This document shows positions 49,702 to 58,682 of a DNA stretch of 64,000 bases, piece after piece; the first letter of the stretch is position 1, and each line of letters begins with the position of its first letter. A program made the translations under genes and the position numbers. Under the pieces are notes generated by a model, which was given only the letters and a program-made list of their open reading frames with translations, had not been told where the DNA came from and ran no database searches. The stretch is from Chrysophaeum taylorii (taxonomy: Eukaryota > Sar > Pelagophyceae > Pelagomonadales > Pelagomonadaceae): positions 1 through 64,000 of the forward strand of contig JAQMWT010000357.1 of NCBI GenBank assembly GCA_029834535.1, given 5' to 3'.

Positions 49702-50816
49702 ATGCGGTGTCGCGTGGGGTTGTCGTTGTTGTTGTTGGCGTCGGCGGAGGCATTGAAGAAGGGTCGGGCCGCGGCCAAGGGCCCGCCGCCGCCGCCACTC
49801 GGGAGCGGTGCCGTCGCGACCGCACCGCGTGGCGGTGTCGACGTTGCGCTCCTCGCGTACTTTTTTTTCTGGTACCTCGGGAATTACTACTACAACATCA
49901 CGAACAAGCTCGCTCTCAAGGCCGCGGGGGGGTCCAAGGGGTTTCCGATGACGATCGCGTCGCTCCAGCTCGGAGTTGGCGTCGTGTACGCGCTCTTCGC
50001 GTGGGTCGCCCCCGACCTGCGCACGCCCCCGAGCCTCTCGCTCGACGACGTGATCAAGATGTTCCCGGTGTCCTTTTGCTCGATGATGGCGCACTGCGCG
50101 AGCGTCTTTGCGTTGAGCGCGGGGGCCGTCAGCTTTGGCCAGATCGTTAAAGCGGCCGAGCCGGCGTTTGCGGCGGTGCTGTCGACGTTCATCTACGGCC
50201 GGCCCATATCGACCGCAAAGTGGCTCTGCCTGATCCCCGTGATCGGTGGCGTCATCATCGCCTCGGTCAAAGAGCTCGACTTTGCCGTCTCGGCGCTCGT
50301 TAGCGCGTCGGCCGCCAACCTCTTCGCCGCGTTCAAGGGCAACGAGAACAAGAAACTGATGACTACCCCCGGCCTTAAGGAGCGCCTCGGCACGGTCGGG
50401 AACCAGTTTGCGATTACCACCATCCTTTCCTTTGTGATGTCGATCCCCCTCATGATCTTTACCGAGGGGAAGAAATTTGGCGACTTTGTCGAAGTCCTCA
50501 AGACAACGCCCGCCGTCCTCAACAACCTAATCCTCTCAGGTCGGCGTGCTTGTGTTTTTATTTTCGTGTCACAACGCTCCTTCCTTCCTTCCTTCCAGGG
50601 TTGTATTTCTATGGCTACAACGAGCTCGCGACCATGACGATCAAGAAGACCAACGCGATCACCCAGTCGGTCGCCAACACCGCCAAGAGGGTCATCATCA
50701 TCATTGGCGTCGCGTTGGTCTTGGGCGAGAGCCTCCCCATGGCCAAGCTCGTCGGCTCCGCCATCTGCATCGGCGGCGTTTTCCTCTACTCCGTCATCGA
50801 CCAACTCCTCGCCTAA
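49702..50816 (+). CDS. Plastid-type triose-phosphate/phosphate translocator (two exons)
   Basis: Exons are 49702-50539 and 50599-50816 (351 aa); the 59-nt intron ends in CCTT repeats and TTCCAG. The N-terminus MRCRVGLSLLLLASAEALKK is signal-peptide-like, and about 25 Pro/Gly/Arg-rich residues follow, as in leaders to secondary plastids. Translocator motifs are FWYLGNYYYNITNKLAL, AVSFGQIVKAAEPAFAAVLS, IPVIGGVIIASVKELDF, YGYNELATMTIKKTNAITQSVANTAKRV and ALVLGESL. The Lys-Arg pair in NTAKRV is the phosphate-binding pair of plant translocators. It probably exchanges triose or other sugar phosphates for phosphate across a plastid membrane; the precise substrate is not clear. Confidence 0.9.
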
Positions 50817-51093
50817 CCGGGTCCTTCTTCTTCTTCTTCTTCTTCTTCTTCTTTTATCGTCGCGCCACTCTCTCCTCCTCGGGATGTGACTGATGACTCG
50901 GACAGAAGAAGAAGGTCGGTCGGTCGGTCTGTCTGTCTCCTCCGTACGTGGAACGATAATAAACAACAAACGGAGGTCGGAGACCTGCCCGGTCTCATAA
51001 TCTGGACCGAGTCGTCAAATCAAGTAGCAGGTCGGAAAGCAAGCAAGCACGCGAGAAAGGAGGGCCCATCATTAATTAATAAGTTTTTTGCCA

Positions 51094-54000
51094 TCAAGGA
51101 CGGCGGCAGGGGACTGTTTCGGCGACGATCTCGTGGAGGACGGGGTTGGTCGAGCGCGGGGGGTGCCACGAAAGAGCGTGATGAGTCTTTTTCGTAGCGC
51201 GGTGGTTTGTCGTCTGCGTCCGCGACGAGAGGGAGTCGACGCGCACGACGGCTCCCGCCTGGCCGAGCGTGGCGAGGAGGCGGGCAAATATGGAGGATTG
51301 GTTCGCGAGGACCTCGGCACACCCGACGAGCACGAGCTTTCGCTTTGCCCTCGAGAGGGCGACGTTGATACGTCGCGCGTCGTTTAGGAGCGGGCAGCGC
51401 GTAGCGTCGGTGCGCTTGGAGAAGGAAAGGATGACGCAGGGCGCGTCGCGGCCCTGGAAGCGATCGACGGTCGAGGTCTCGACGGAGGTATCGTCGCCGA
51501 GCTCGTCCTCGATCGCCTTGAGCTGGGCGCGGAAGGGGGTCAGGACGGCGAGGTCCGAGGGCTTTGCGCCGAGACGGATGAGCTCGGCGACGCAGGCGCC
51601 GACGACGCGGGCCTCGGCGTCGTTGCGCGTCGTGCCACCAGTCGGAGCCTCCTCGGCGGACGACGACGCGGGGACGTCGAGAAAGACGACGGGCAATTTC
51701 ACGGCGGCGCGGAGCCAGGTAGCGCTAGCGTCGTCGTCGTCGTCGTCGAGGCCGAGGGTCGCCGTCGCGACCGTTTCCGAGCCGCAGGCGAGGCGGCGGA
51801 CCCCCATTTCGGCGTCGGCGGCGAGGGAGGCGTTGCAGAGGTCCATGATTGGCTTGTTCATGCGGTACTGGAGCGAGAGCACGGCGACGGCATCCGGCTG
51901 GGCGTCGGCGAGGCGCTCGAACAAGGAGACCGAGGCTCCCAAAGAGCGGGCGAGGGCGCTCGTCGAGAGGGGCGCGAGCTGGTGGGGGTCGCCGACGAGG
52001 ACGAAGGTCCGCGCCTCGAAGAGCGGGGCGAGGACGACGGGCTGCGAGATCTGGCCTGCCTCGTCGACGATGGCGACGTCGAACTCGGGGATCCGCGCGA
52101 GGAGCGGGTCGGCAGCGGCCGAGAGGCAGGTGCACCCGACGACGCGCGCCCGGCCGAGGCGCGACCGCAGGATGCCGAGGCGATTCGGCTGTTGCTGCGT
52201 CGCGAGACCGTCGTCGACGACGCGCGAGGCGAGGCGCGGATCGACCTTGTCGCGCGAGGCGCCGGCTGCCAAGCGCGCGACGTACCGCGGCGACATCCCG
52301 TTTTCCAGGAGTTTGAGGAGGACGTTATCGACGGCCGAGTGCGTGTACGAGGAGACGAGGACGCGCTTTCCGAGGGCGACGAGGCAGCGCGCGACGAATT
52401 CTATCGTCGACGTTTTTCCCGTCCCCGGCATCCCGAGGACGAGCGCGTAGTCCTCGGCCGCGAGCACGCGTTCGGCCGCGCGCCGCTGTTCGTCGTTCAG
52501 CCGACCCCACGCCGCTTCGAGGGCTTCGCGGCCGCACCCGTCTCCTCCCCATCGCGCGCGCCGCGAGTCGCCCGAGAATACGCCGACGTCGAGGGCGGTC
52601 CTCGCCTTATTCTCGTCGAAGCGCGGCCTCGCGCCGTCGACGATAAAGGCGCGGAGAGATCGTCTTCGCGCCGCGCGCGCCGTTTTCCGGTCCGCCAACG
52701 GCTTGGGCGGCCCTTCGGTGCCTTTTTTGTCGTCGTCGTTGTCGTCGCGCGCGTTGTCGTTTACGTCGACGAACAGCGACGCGAGGTTGTTCCGCGCCTT
52801 GGCGATGCACGACGTCGTCTCGTCCTTGTCGACGCGCACCGACGCGTCCCGAGGAAGGTCGACGGGCGCGTGGCTCGCGAGTTCCATCGACAAGCGGCCG
52901 CCGCTCGAGTCGAGCCTCGAAATCACTCCCCTTCCCACTAGCGAAACTCGCCGCCTCGCCCCCGTCCCGCGCTCGACGCTCACCAACGCGAAGTCCCCCG
53001 CCGTCAAACTCGTTGCAGCCTCCTCCTCTTCTTCATAAAGATGATGATGATGATCGCGCTCCAACGATACCACGAACTGCGGGTCCCCGCCGAAAGAATG
53101 ATCTTTTCGTACCACAGACGTGGTCCCGCGGAGGTTGGCGACGCACGGCTCGCCCGCTCGTTCGCGGTCGGCTCCGGCCCGCGAGAGCACGAGCCGCGCC
53201 GCCGGCGTCGACATTGCGGCCTCGAGGTCCAGCAGCGTCATCCACGACTTGTAGTAGGCGCGGTCCGCCTCGGTCAACAACAACGCGGGGGAAGCGGCGC
53301 CGGCGGCGGCGGAAGGCCCCGACAACGCGCGCTCCCAGACGTCGTCTCCGCACCCAAAGCTGGCAGCGTCTCCGTTCTCTGCCGCAAAGTGGTGCAACGC
53401 GCACGTCGCCAGCGAGAAGCACCGCTTGCATTCGTTGCGATTCTGGATCGGTCCCGGGAGCACCGTGGTCGTCGGCATCGTCGCGGCCGTTTTTTTATCG
53501 CGCCGGCGATGGTCCTCTTCGGCCGCGCGAGCGCGCCTTTCCGAGCGGTGCAACGCGTCGGCGACGCGGTTCCTGGCCGCCAGGATGCTCCTGGTCTCGG
53601 CGGCCGAGACGTTGACGTGGCGCATCCGCGTCCGCTCCGAGTCTTTTTCGGCGGCGGCAATTTTGTGCTTCTTCTTCGAGGCGCCGTCGAACGAGCTCGA
53701 GGCGGCGGCGGCGTACAAGAGCAAGCCGCCGAGGGCGCGTCGCGTCGCGTCGGGCGCGGCCGCGCGCCGTCGTAGCAGCTGGTTCGCGCGCTCGACGCCG
53801 ACGTAGAGCGCGACCTGCGCCCCGTGCGCGACGTGTTCTCTTCCGGACTTGAGCTCGAGCGGCGTGCGCACGCCTTTATTCTCGCTACCGTTCGCCGACT
53901 CCTCCTCGAGGTCGTCGACCTCGACGGTGACGTCCACGTGCCCGGAGACCCCCAAGACCGGCGACCAGACGCCGTTCTCGATGGCGACGACGTCGCGGAT

Positions 54001-55491
54001 GGCGAGGGTCCGAGCGCCGTCGAGGTCGCCGGCCGAGGCGGGCAAAACAAGGTCCCCTCGAAACCCCGGGTCGGCGGCCACAAACTTGGGGGCCCAGTCC
54101 TCGAGGACGCCGTCGACGAACTCGCGGCAGTCGCGCTCAATCTGCGCGGGACTGTCGACGCCCAGGCCGTAGAGCTGCGGGGTACCGGCGCCCACGACCT
54201 CCTTGATCAGGACGTCGCGCGCGCTCGGCGAGGCCGCGAACTTTGAGACGTTCTGGATGACCGCGCCAAAGAGCTCGTGTTTCAGGCTGCCGAGTACGAG
54301 CGCCTTGCCGCGCGATCGCGCGCTCCCGAGAATGTGGCCAAGGAGCGCCTTGCGTTCGCAGGACGTCGCGTCGGACACGCGCGTCGGCGACACAAAGAGC
54401 TCGGGATGCGCAATCACCACGTATGGCGAGCTGCTGTCGACGACGCCGTCTCGAGAGAGCTCGGCGAACGCGTCGTCGTCTCTCGACTTCTCTCCGACGA
54501 GGGGCGCGAGGGCGACCGCGTGCACGACGTCGCCCGGCTGCAGTGCGGGCTCGGCCCACTCCTGGCGGAGTTCGAGCTCGCAAGATCGCGGTGCCCGCGC
54601 CGCCGTCTCCCGAACCGCGAGTCTCTGGTGGCGCGCGTCCGCGCTCGAAACCGATACGACCTCGAGCCGCGTCATCGACGGGTACCGCGCGAGCGGCGCG
54701 AACAGGCACGCGTCGTCGTCGTCGTCGTCGTCGTCTTCGGGCTCTTTTTCTTCTTTCGGGGGCGCGTCGAGGCTCGAGACGAGGGCTTCGTTGTCCCAGT
54801 CGATGTCTCCGCCGTAGGGGTCGGCGAAGGTACTACTCGAGCTGGCGAGCAATCCGCTCGGCGTCGACGGCGCGTCGTCGTCGTCGTTCTCGATCTTATT
54901 GAACATGTCCTCGATTTCGGCGAGCGCGTCATCCCCGAACTCGGTGTCCCCGAACTCGTCGTCATCGTCGACCGCGTCGGTACGATCCGCAACGCGCGGA
55001 AGAACCCTCGCGGAGAGGTCGTTGTCGTCGAGCGGCCTAAGAGCGTTGCGGCGCCGCGGAGGCTTGGGCTCGAGACGAGGCAGCGTCGGGCACGTCTCCT
55101 CGGCGGCAAACGAGAGCCGGTTCCCGAACGCCGGCGCGGGCGAGCCGACGGGCGACGACTCGAGCCAGGCCTGGCGATTTCTTTGGTTTTCCTTGGCCAT
55201 TCTCTTAGAGAACGAGACGACGCCGCGCGGCGCCGACGTGGGTGGCACCATGTCCTCCTGCACGGTCGTCCAGAGTCGTGAGAGGTCGGCGTCCTCCTTG
55301 GGCACCGTCGTCTCGTTGTGGTCCTTCCACACGACGATCTCCTTGGACCGCGCCGAACTCGAGCTGCTGTTCGTCGCCAGCCCCGTCTTCAGGCTCTTCG
55401 TCACGCGCCCGCGCCCCGGCGTCCGGGCGACGGCCGGCAGCGGCGACCCGAACGACAAATCAAACTCCTCCTCCTCATTCCCGCGCTTCAT
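51094..55491 (-). CDS. DNA2: DNA replication ATP-dependent nuclease-helicase Dna2
   Basis: The product is 1465 aa from ATG at 55491; the open extension to 55539 has only GTG. Residues 1-290 are acidic and disordered. The RecB-like nuclease shows CERKALLGHILGS (first Fe-S Cys, about 377), GHVDVTVE and TPLELKSG (catalytic Asp and ExK, about 510-550), and the Cys cluster NECKRCFSLATC (about 685). The superfamily-1 helicase shows GMPGTGKTS (about 1020), DEAGQISQP, GDPHQLAPL, QYRMNKPI, VDRFQGRD and NVALSRAK. Both active sites are intact. Dna2 trims Okazaki flaps and resects DNA ends. No intron is needed over 4.4 kb. Confidence 0.95.
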   Translation of the reverse strand: MKRGNEEEEFDLSFGSPLPAVARTPGRGRVTKSLKTGLATNSSSSSARSKEIVVWKDHNETTVPKEDADLSRLWTTVQEDMVPPTSAPRGVVSFSKRMAKENQRNRQAWLESSPVGSPAPAFGNRLSFAAEETCPTLPRLEPKPPRRRNALRPLDDNDLSARVLPRVADRTDAVDDDDEFGDTEFGDDALAEIEDMFNKIENDDDDAPSTPSGLLASSSSTFADPYGGDIDWDNEALVSSLDAPPKEEKEPEDDDDDDDDACLFAPLARYPSMTRLEVVSVSSADARHQRLAVRETAARAPRSCELELRQEWAEPALQPGDVVHAVALAPLVGEKSRDDDAFAELSRDGVVDSSSPYVVIAHPELFVSPTRVSDATSCERKALLGHILGSARSRGKALVLGSLKHELFGAVIQNVSKFAASPSARDVLIKEVVGAGTPQLYGLGVDSPAQIERDCREFVDGVLEDWAPKFVAADPGFRGDLVLPASAGDLDGARTLAIRDVVAIENGVWSPVLGVSGHVDVTVEVDDLEEESANGSENKGVRTPLELKSGREHVAHGAQVALYVGVERANQLLRRRAAAPDATRRALGGLLLYAAAASSSFDGASKKKHKIAAAEKDSERTRMRHVNVSAAETRSILAARNRVADALHRSERRARAAEEDHRRRDKKTAATMPTTTVLPGPIQNRNECKRCFSLATCALHHFAAENGDAASFGCGDDVWERALSGPSAAAGAASPALLLTEADRAYYKSWMTLLDLEAAMSTPAARLVLSRAGADRERAGEPCVANLRGTTSVVRKDHSFGGDPQFVVSLERDHHHHLYEEEEEAATSLTAGDFALVSVERGTGARRRVSLVGRGVISRLDSSGGRLSMELASHAPVDLPRDASVRVDKDETTSCIAKARNNLASLFVDVNDNARDDNDDDKKGTEGPPKPLADRKTARAARRRSLRAFIVDGARPRFDENKARTALDVGVFSGDSRRARWGGDGCGREALEAAWGRLNDEQRRAAERVLAAEDYALVLGMPGTGKTSTIEFVARCLVALGKRVLVSSYTHSAVDNVLLKLLENGMSPRYVARLAAGASRDKVDPRLASRVVDDGLATQQQPNRLGILRSRLGRARVVGCTCLSAAADPLLARIPEFDVAIVDEAGQISQPVVLAPLFEARTFVLVGDPHQLAPLSTSALARSLGASVSLFERLADAQPDAVAVLSLQYRMNKPIMDLCNASLAADAEMGVRRLACGSETVATATLGLDDDDDDASATWLRAAVKLPVVFLDVPASSSAEEAPTGGTTRNDAEARVVGACVAELIRLGAKPSDLAVLTPFRAQLKAIEDELGDDTSVETSTVDRFQGRDAPCVILSFSKRTDATRCPLLNDARRINVALSRAKRKLVLVGCAEVLANQSSIFARLLATLGQAGAVVRVDSLSSRTQTTNHRATKKTHHALSWHPPRSTNPVLHEIVAETVPCRRP

Positions 55492-55798
55492 TGTTTCGAG
55501 GCGAGACGAGACGAGACTAATAACCGGGCGGCGTCGCACTCGGAGTAGTCAGGAGTCGAGACCAACAACGAAACTCAACCACCAACGAATTTCCAGGTTC
55601 AAAGTCGTCGTCAGGATACGGGGTTTAGGAGTAAACTCATCACAAAAACGCTTAGATATTGGCGGGGCGGAGAGAAGAAGTTGGGTGAGAGGAAGGACGT
55701 CGACGCAAGAAGCCGATAGATAGCAGGGCACGGCCAATCGCCGCGAGCCTAATAACCGTCACGTGACGGTGGTTCAGAATGTGATATGTTAATGAATA
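55492..55798. other. Intergenic region upstream of DNA2
   Basis: A 307-bp gap of ordinary mixed sequence between two minus-strand genes. No feature is seen beyond a palindromic CGTCACGTGACG near 55757, a possible E-box/G-box-like site. Confidence 0.35.
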
Positions 55799-57487
55799 TT
55801 AGCGGACCCAGAAGCTGCCCACGCCGACGCGGTCCAAGGCGCCCTGGACGAGGCCGTTGGCACGGACAGTTGCGAGGTACTGGGGCTCGTCGTCGCGGAC
55901 CGGGAGAACGCGTTTAGTGTTGGTCGCGTCGGCGCCGAGGACGCCCTTGGCGGCGAGGACGTTGGCCGCTTGATAGCCGGAGACGAGGGCGCGCTCCTGG
56001 CAGAGACCTTTGGCGCCGTGCTCGTAATCCTTGCCCATGCGGACCCAGTCGCCGGCGCAGACGAGATTGTCGACGGTGGTGACGAGGGGGGGGCGGTTTT
56101 GAAAGGAGCCCGGGGAGAACCAGGAGACGGCCCGGGGGAAACGCTTGACGTGGAAGTCGCGGAGGCGCGCGTTCGCAAAGGCGGGGTAGGCGCGGGGAAG
56201 GAGGTCCTCGAGGAGAATCCTTGAAATCTCGTCGTCCGAGAGCGAGAGGAGGGCGCCGGCGTTGTAGAAGTCGCACGAGAGCACGGAGCCCCGCGGGCCG
56301 TCCTGCCCGGCCCAGGAGTCCGCGAGGGTGTCCGGGTCGAGGAGCTGGTCGAGCATAAAGAAGGTCCCGCCCGCGCCGCGGAGCGCAGGGAATTTTGAGA
56401 AGACGCCGACGGGGGTGTCGGTGTCGACGACTTTGTCGAGCCAGAGGCGGACGGCGATGACGTCGATGGCGTTGAGAGACGCGGCGCGCGAGAGCTCGGG
56501 ACAGCGTTTGGCGACGGCGGGGGACCCAGCCACGACGGAACGCATGCCGTTTGCCCCCAGGGCGAGGACGACGGCGTCGCAGGCCATCGACTCGACCTGG
56601 CCGGTCGCGCGATCCTTGAACGCGACGCTCGCGATCTTGTCGCGGCGCGCGTCGTACTCGAGCGACTGGACGTAGCAGTTTCCGCGAAGCGTGACGTTGC
56701 CCTCGTCCACAAGTTTTTTGGCCAGGGGCGCAAAGAAGGTCGATTGGACGGTGCCGCGCTTGAGCCACCTCACATCAAAGGAAGTTTGGTGCGCGAGGGC
56801 GTAGTAGTAGAGGAGTTCCATCGTGACGGCCGCCGAAAGCTCCTCGGGAGGTTTGAAAAGCCCGACGAGGAGCGTCGGCTTGAGAAAGTCATCGACGAGC
56901 CTCTTTGTGACGCCGACCCGCAGAAATAACTCGTGCGCGGTCATGCGGTCGTAGGCTTCGAAGATTTCGGGCGAGCGATTCAGGTCGGCCATCGCCCCGA
57001 AGAGACCCAAAATAGACATCCGGTCGACGATCGGCAGTCTCTTGAAGCGGTCGAACGAGGCAGCGACCTGGCCGAGAGGCGACGGCAGCTCGGGCGACCC
57101 CGAGAAGACGGGCGCCGAGCATTCGAGGCCGTAGGGACCGAAGAACGAACTCTCCGTGAACGGCGAGTAGACGTCGCCGAGTTCGAGCTCGTCGCCCAGC
57201 GCGTTGATGTTCGGGTAGTCCTTCCAGAACCCCCGCATCCCCGGCTCGAACGGCTTCCCCGTCGGGGTTCGCATCTCCTCGACGGGGTTCCCGGCGTCAA
57301 CCAGCGTCACATCGCACCCGTTCTCGGAGAGGGCCTTCGCCGCGCCAAAGCCCCCCCATCCCGCGCCGACGACCACCACCCGAGCCTTTGATGATGAGGC
57401 ATCGACGCCGGCGGTCGACATGCTCGTGGGTGCGCGGAGCGCGCTGCTGCACGGCATGGTGACGAGGTGGATCCACATCATCATCAT
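55799..57487 (-). CDS. Carotenoid-desaturase-like FAD-dependent oxidoreductase
   Basis: The product is 562 aa from the first of four ATGs at 57487. A dinucleotide-binding motif VVVGAGWGGFGAAKALSE begins at about residue 37. RTPTGKPFEPGMRGFWKDYP matches the CrtU/CruE-type desaturases rather than phytoene desaturase proper. The FAD-binding C-terminal motif is seen as NLVCAGDWVRMG, followed by KGLCQERALVSGYQAA. The N-terminus MMMMWIHLVTMPCSSALRAP resembles a signal peptide with a transit-like cleavage site, so plastid location is likely. Substrate is uncertain: relatives desaturate, isomerise or aromatise carotenoid rings, and plant homologues are uncharacterised oxidoreductases. Confidence 0.82.
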   Translation of the reverse strand: MMMMWIHLVTMPCSSALRAPTSMSTAGVDASSSKARVVVVGAGWGGFGAAKALSENGCDVTLVDAGNPVEEMRTPTGKPFEPGMRGFWKDYPNINALGDELELGDVYSPFTESSFFGPYGLECSAPVFSGSPELPSPLGQVAASFDRFKRLPIVDRMSILGLFGAMADLNRSPEIFEAYDRMTAHELFLRVGVTKRLVDDFLKPTLLVGLFKPPEELSAAVTMELLYYYALAHQTSFDVRWLKRGTVQSTFFAPLAKKLVDEGNVTLRGNCYVQSLEYDARRDKIASVAFKDRATGQVESMACDAVVLALGANGMRSVVAGSPAVAKRCPELSRAASLNAIDVIAVRLWLDKVVDTDTPVGVFSKFPALRGAGGTFFMLDQLLDPDTLADSWAGQDGPRGSVLSCDFYNAGALLSLSDDEISRILLEDLLPRAYPAFANARLRDFHVKRFPRAVSWFSPGSFQNRPPLVTTVDNLVCAGDWVRMGKDYEHGAKGLCQERALVSGYQAANVLAAKGVLGADATNTKRVLPVRDDEPQYLATVRANGLVQGALDRVGVGSFWVR

Positions 57488-57582
57488 CTTCTGCCAGCTC
57501 ACCACGCTGATGACTCAGACGTGACATCATCATGATTTTGTGAATAACAACAACATTAACCCTAATAATCATTCAAAACGAG
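57488..57582. promoter_or_regulatory. Divergent start region between desaturase-like gene and RMI1
   Basis: 95 bp separate the two ATGs. It contains ACAACAACATTAACCCTAATAATC just upstream of the RMI1 start, an A-rich leader. Confidence 0.45.
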
Positions 57583-58677
57583 ATGCGCGCCGCCCTGGCC
57601 GCGCGCGGCATGGATGTCGACGAGGTGTGGGTCCAGAGCATGGTGCGGGCGTGCCGCGAGGAGGGTGGTCACAAGAGCGACGAGGACCTCGAGCTGGAGG
57701 TCTACTTCCAGTACCTTTACTGCGACCTGCGAACGGCGGCAAAGGCGACCGCGCGGTTGCCCGCAGGTATCGACGCCTGGGAGGACCGCGTGCTCCAAGG
57801 CAAGTTCGTACTTCAGATCGAGGCCCTCGAGCAAATTGGCGACGAGACGGCCATCAAAGACCTCCGGACGCTCAAGCTGTTGCTAACGGACGGCGCGCGC
57901 GACGTCGCCGCCTTCGAGCTGTCGCGCGTCGTCGACCTCGAGCCCTCCACGCCCCTCGGCGCAAAGCTCTTCCTCCAGGACCCCCGCGTACGCCGCGGCG
58001 TCCTACTTCTCGCCCCCGACTGCGCCAAGTTCCTCGGCGGCATGGTGTGTCGGGCGAAAGAAACCGAAAAAAGCGATCTACTTCAGCTCGCGGAGAAAAA
58101 CGAAACCGACCCCCCGCCGGACGCCACCTCTCGCATCCGGCTTAGATACGAGGAGGAGGAGGAGGAGGACGAAAGCGACGACGCGCCGGCGAGTCGACGA
58201 AAGCTCGAGACTTACGCGCTGTTGTGGGACTTTGGGTCGACGCCGGCGCCGGTTACGGCGCGCGTCTGGGCCTACGTCTCGGCCGTAAAGAAGTACTTTT
58301 GGAGCTCCAAGCGCCATCGGTACATTTTGGTTGTCACCTTGATGGACTCCTCGGCCACGCTCGACGCGGTGTTTTCCGAGGAACTACTCGCCCACCTCCT
58401 CGGCACGTCCTCGTCCTCCGAAGTCCACCACTTGGACGAAGCGCGGCAGGCGGCGGCCCGAGAACGCGTCCAGGCCCGTCTCGAGAGCTTCGAGGGGATG
58501 ATGGAGCTCTGCAAGGCCGTACCGCCAGCCACGAGCTCGCCCACCAACGCGAAACTCGACGCCCTCCCCCACATCCTTGCCTGCCACGAAGCGCCCGCCG
58601 CCGACGTTCCGGCGATCCAGAGCATGCTCGAGGAGGCCGCCGCCGGGAAAAAACGAGGAGACCACCACAACGTCTGA
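57583..58677 (+). CDS. RMI1: RecQ-mediated genome instability protein 1-like
   Basis: The product is 364 aa. After a helical N-terminus (VYFQYLYCDLRTAAK), the RMI1 OB-fold is seen: GKFVLQIEALEQIGD, RTLKLLLTDGARDVAAFE, TPLGAKLFLQDPRVRRGVLLLAPDCAKFLGG (about residues 85-155). The phrase LTDG....AFE with the LGG ending is characteristic of RMI1. A second ordered part (about 200-290) may be a further OB-like domain. RMI1 supports topoisomerase III and RecQ helicase in dissolving double Holliday junctions. Its stop is 5 bp from the stop of the convergent aldo-keto reductase gene. Confidence 0.85.
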   Translation: MRAALAARGMDVDEVWVQSMVRACREEGGHKSDEDLELEVYFQYLYCDLRTAAKATARLPAGIDAWEDRVLQGKFVLQIEALEQIGDETAIKDLRTLKLLLTDGARDVAAFELSRVVDLEPSTPLGAKLFLQDPRVRRGVLLLAPDCAKFLGGMVCRAKETEKSDLLQLAEKNETDPPPDATSRIRLRYEEEEEEDESDDAPASRRKLETYALLWDFGSTPAPVTARVWAYVSAVKKYFWSSKRHRYILVVTLMDSSATLDAVFSEELLAHLLGTSSSSEVHHLDEARQAAARERVQARLESFEGMMELCKAVPPATSSPTNAKLDALPHILACHEAPAADVPAIQSMLEEAAAGKKRGDHHNV

Positions 58678-58682
58678 TGTAA

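Noticed and set aside
55492-55539. Sixteen-codon N-terminal extension of DNA2
   Set aside because: It begins with GTG; the first ATG is at 55491.
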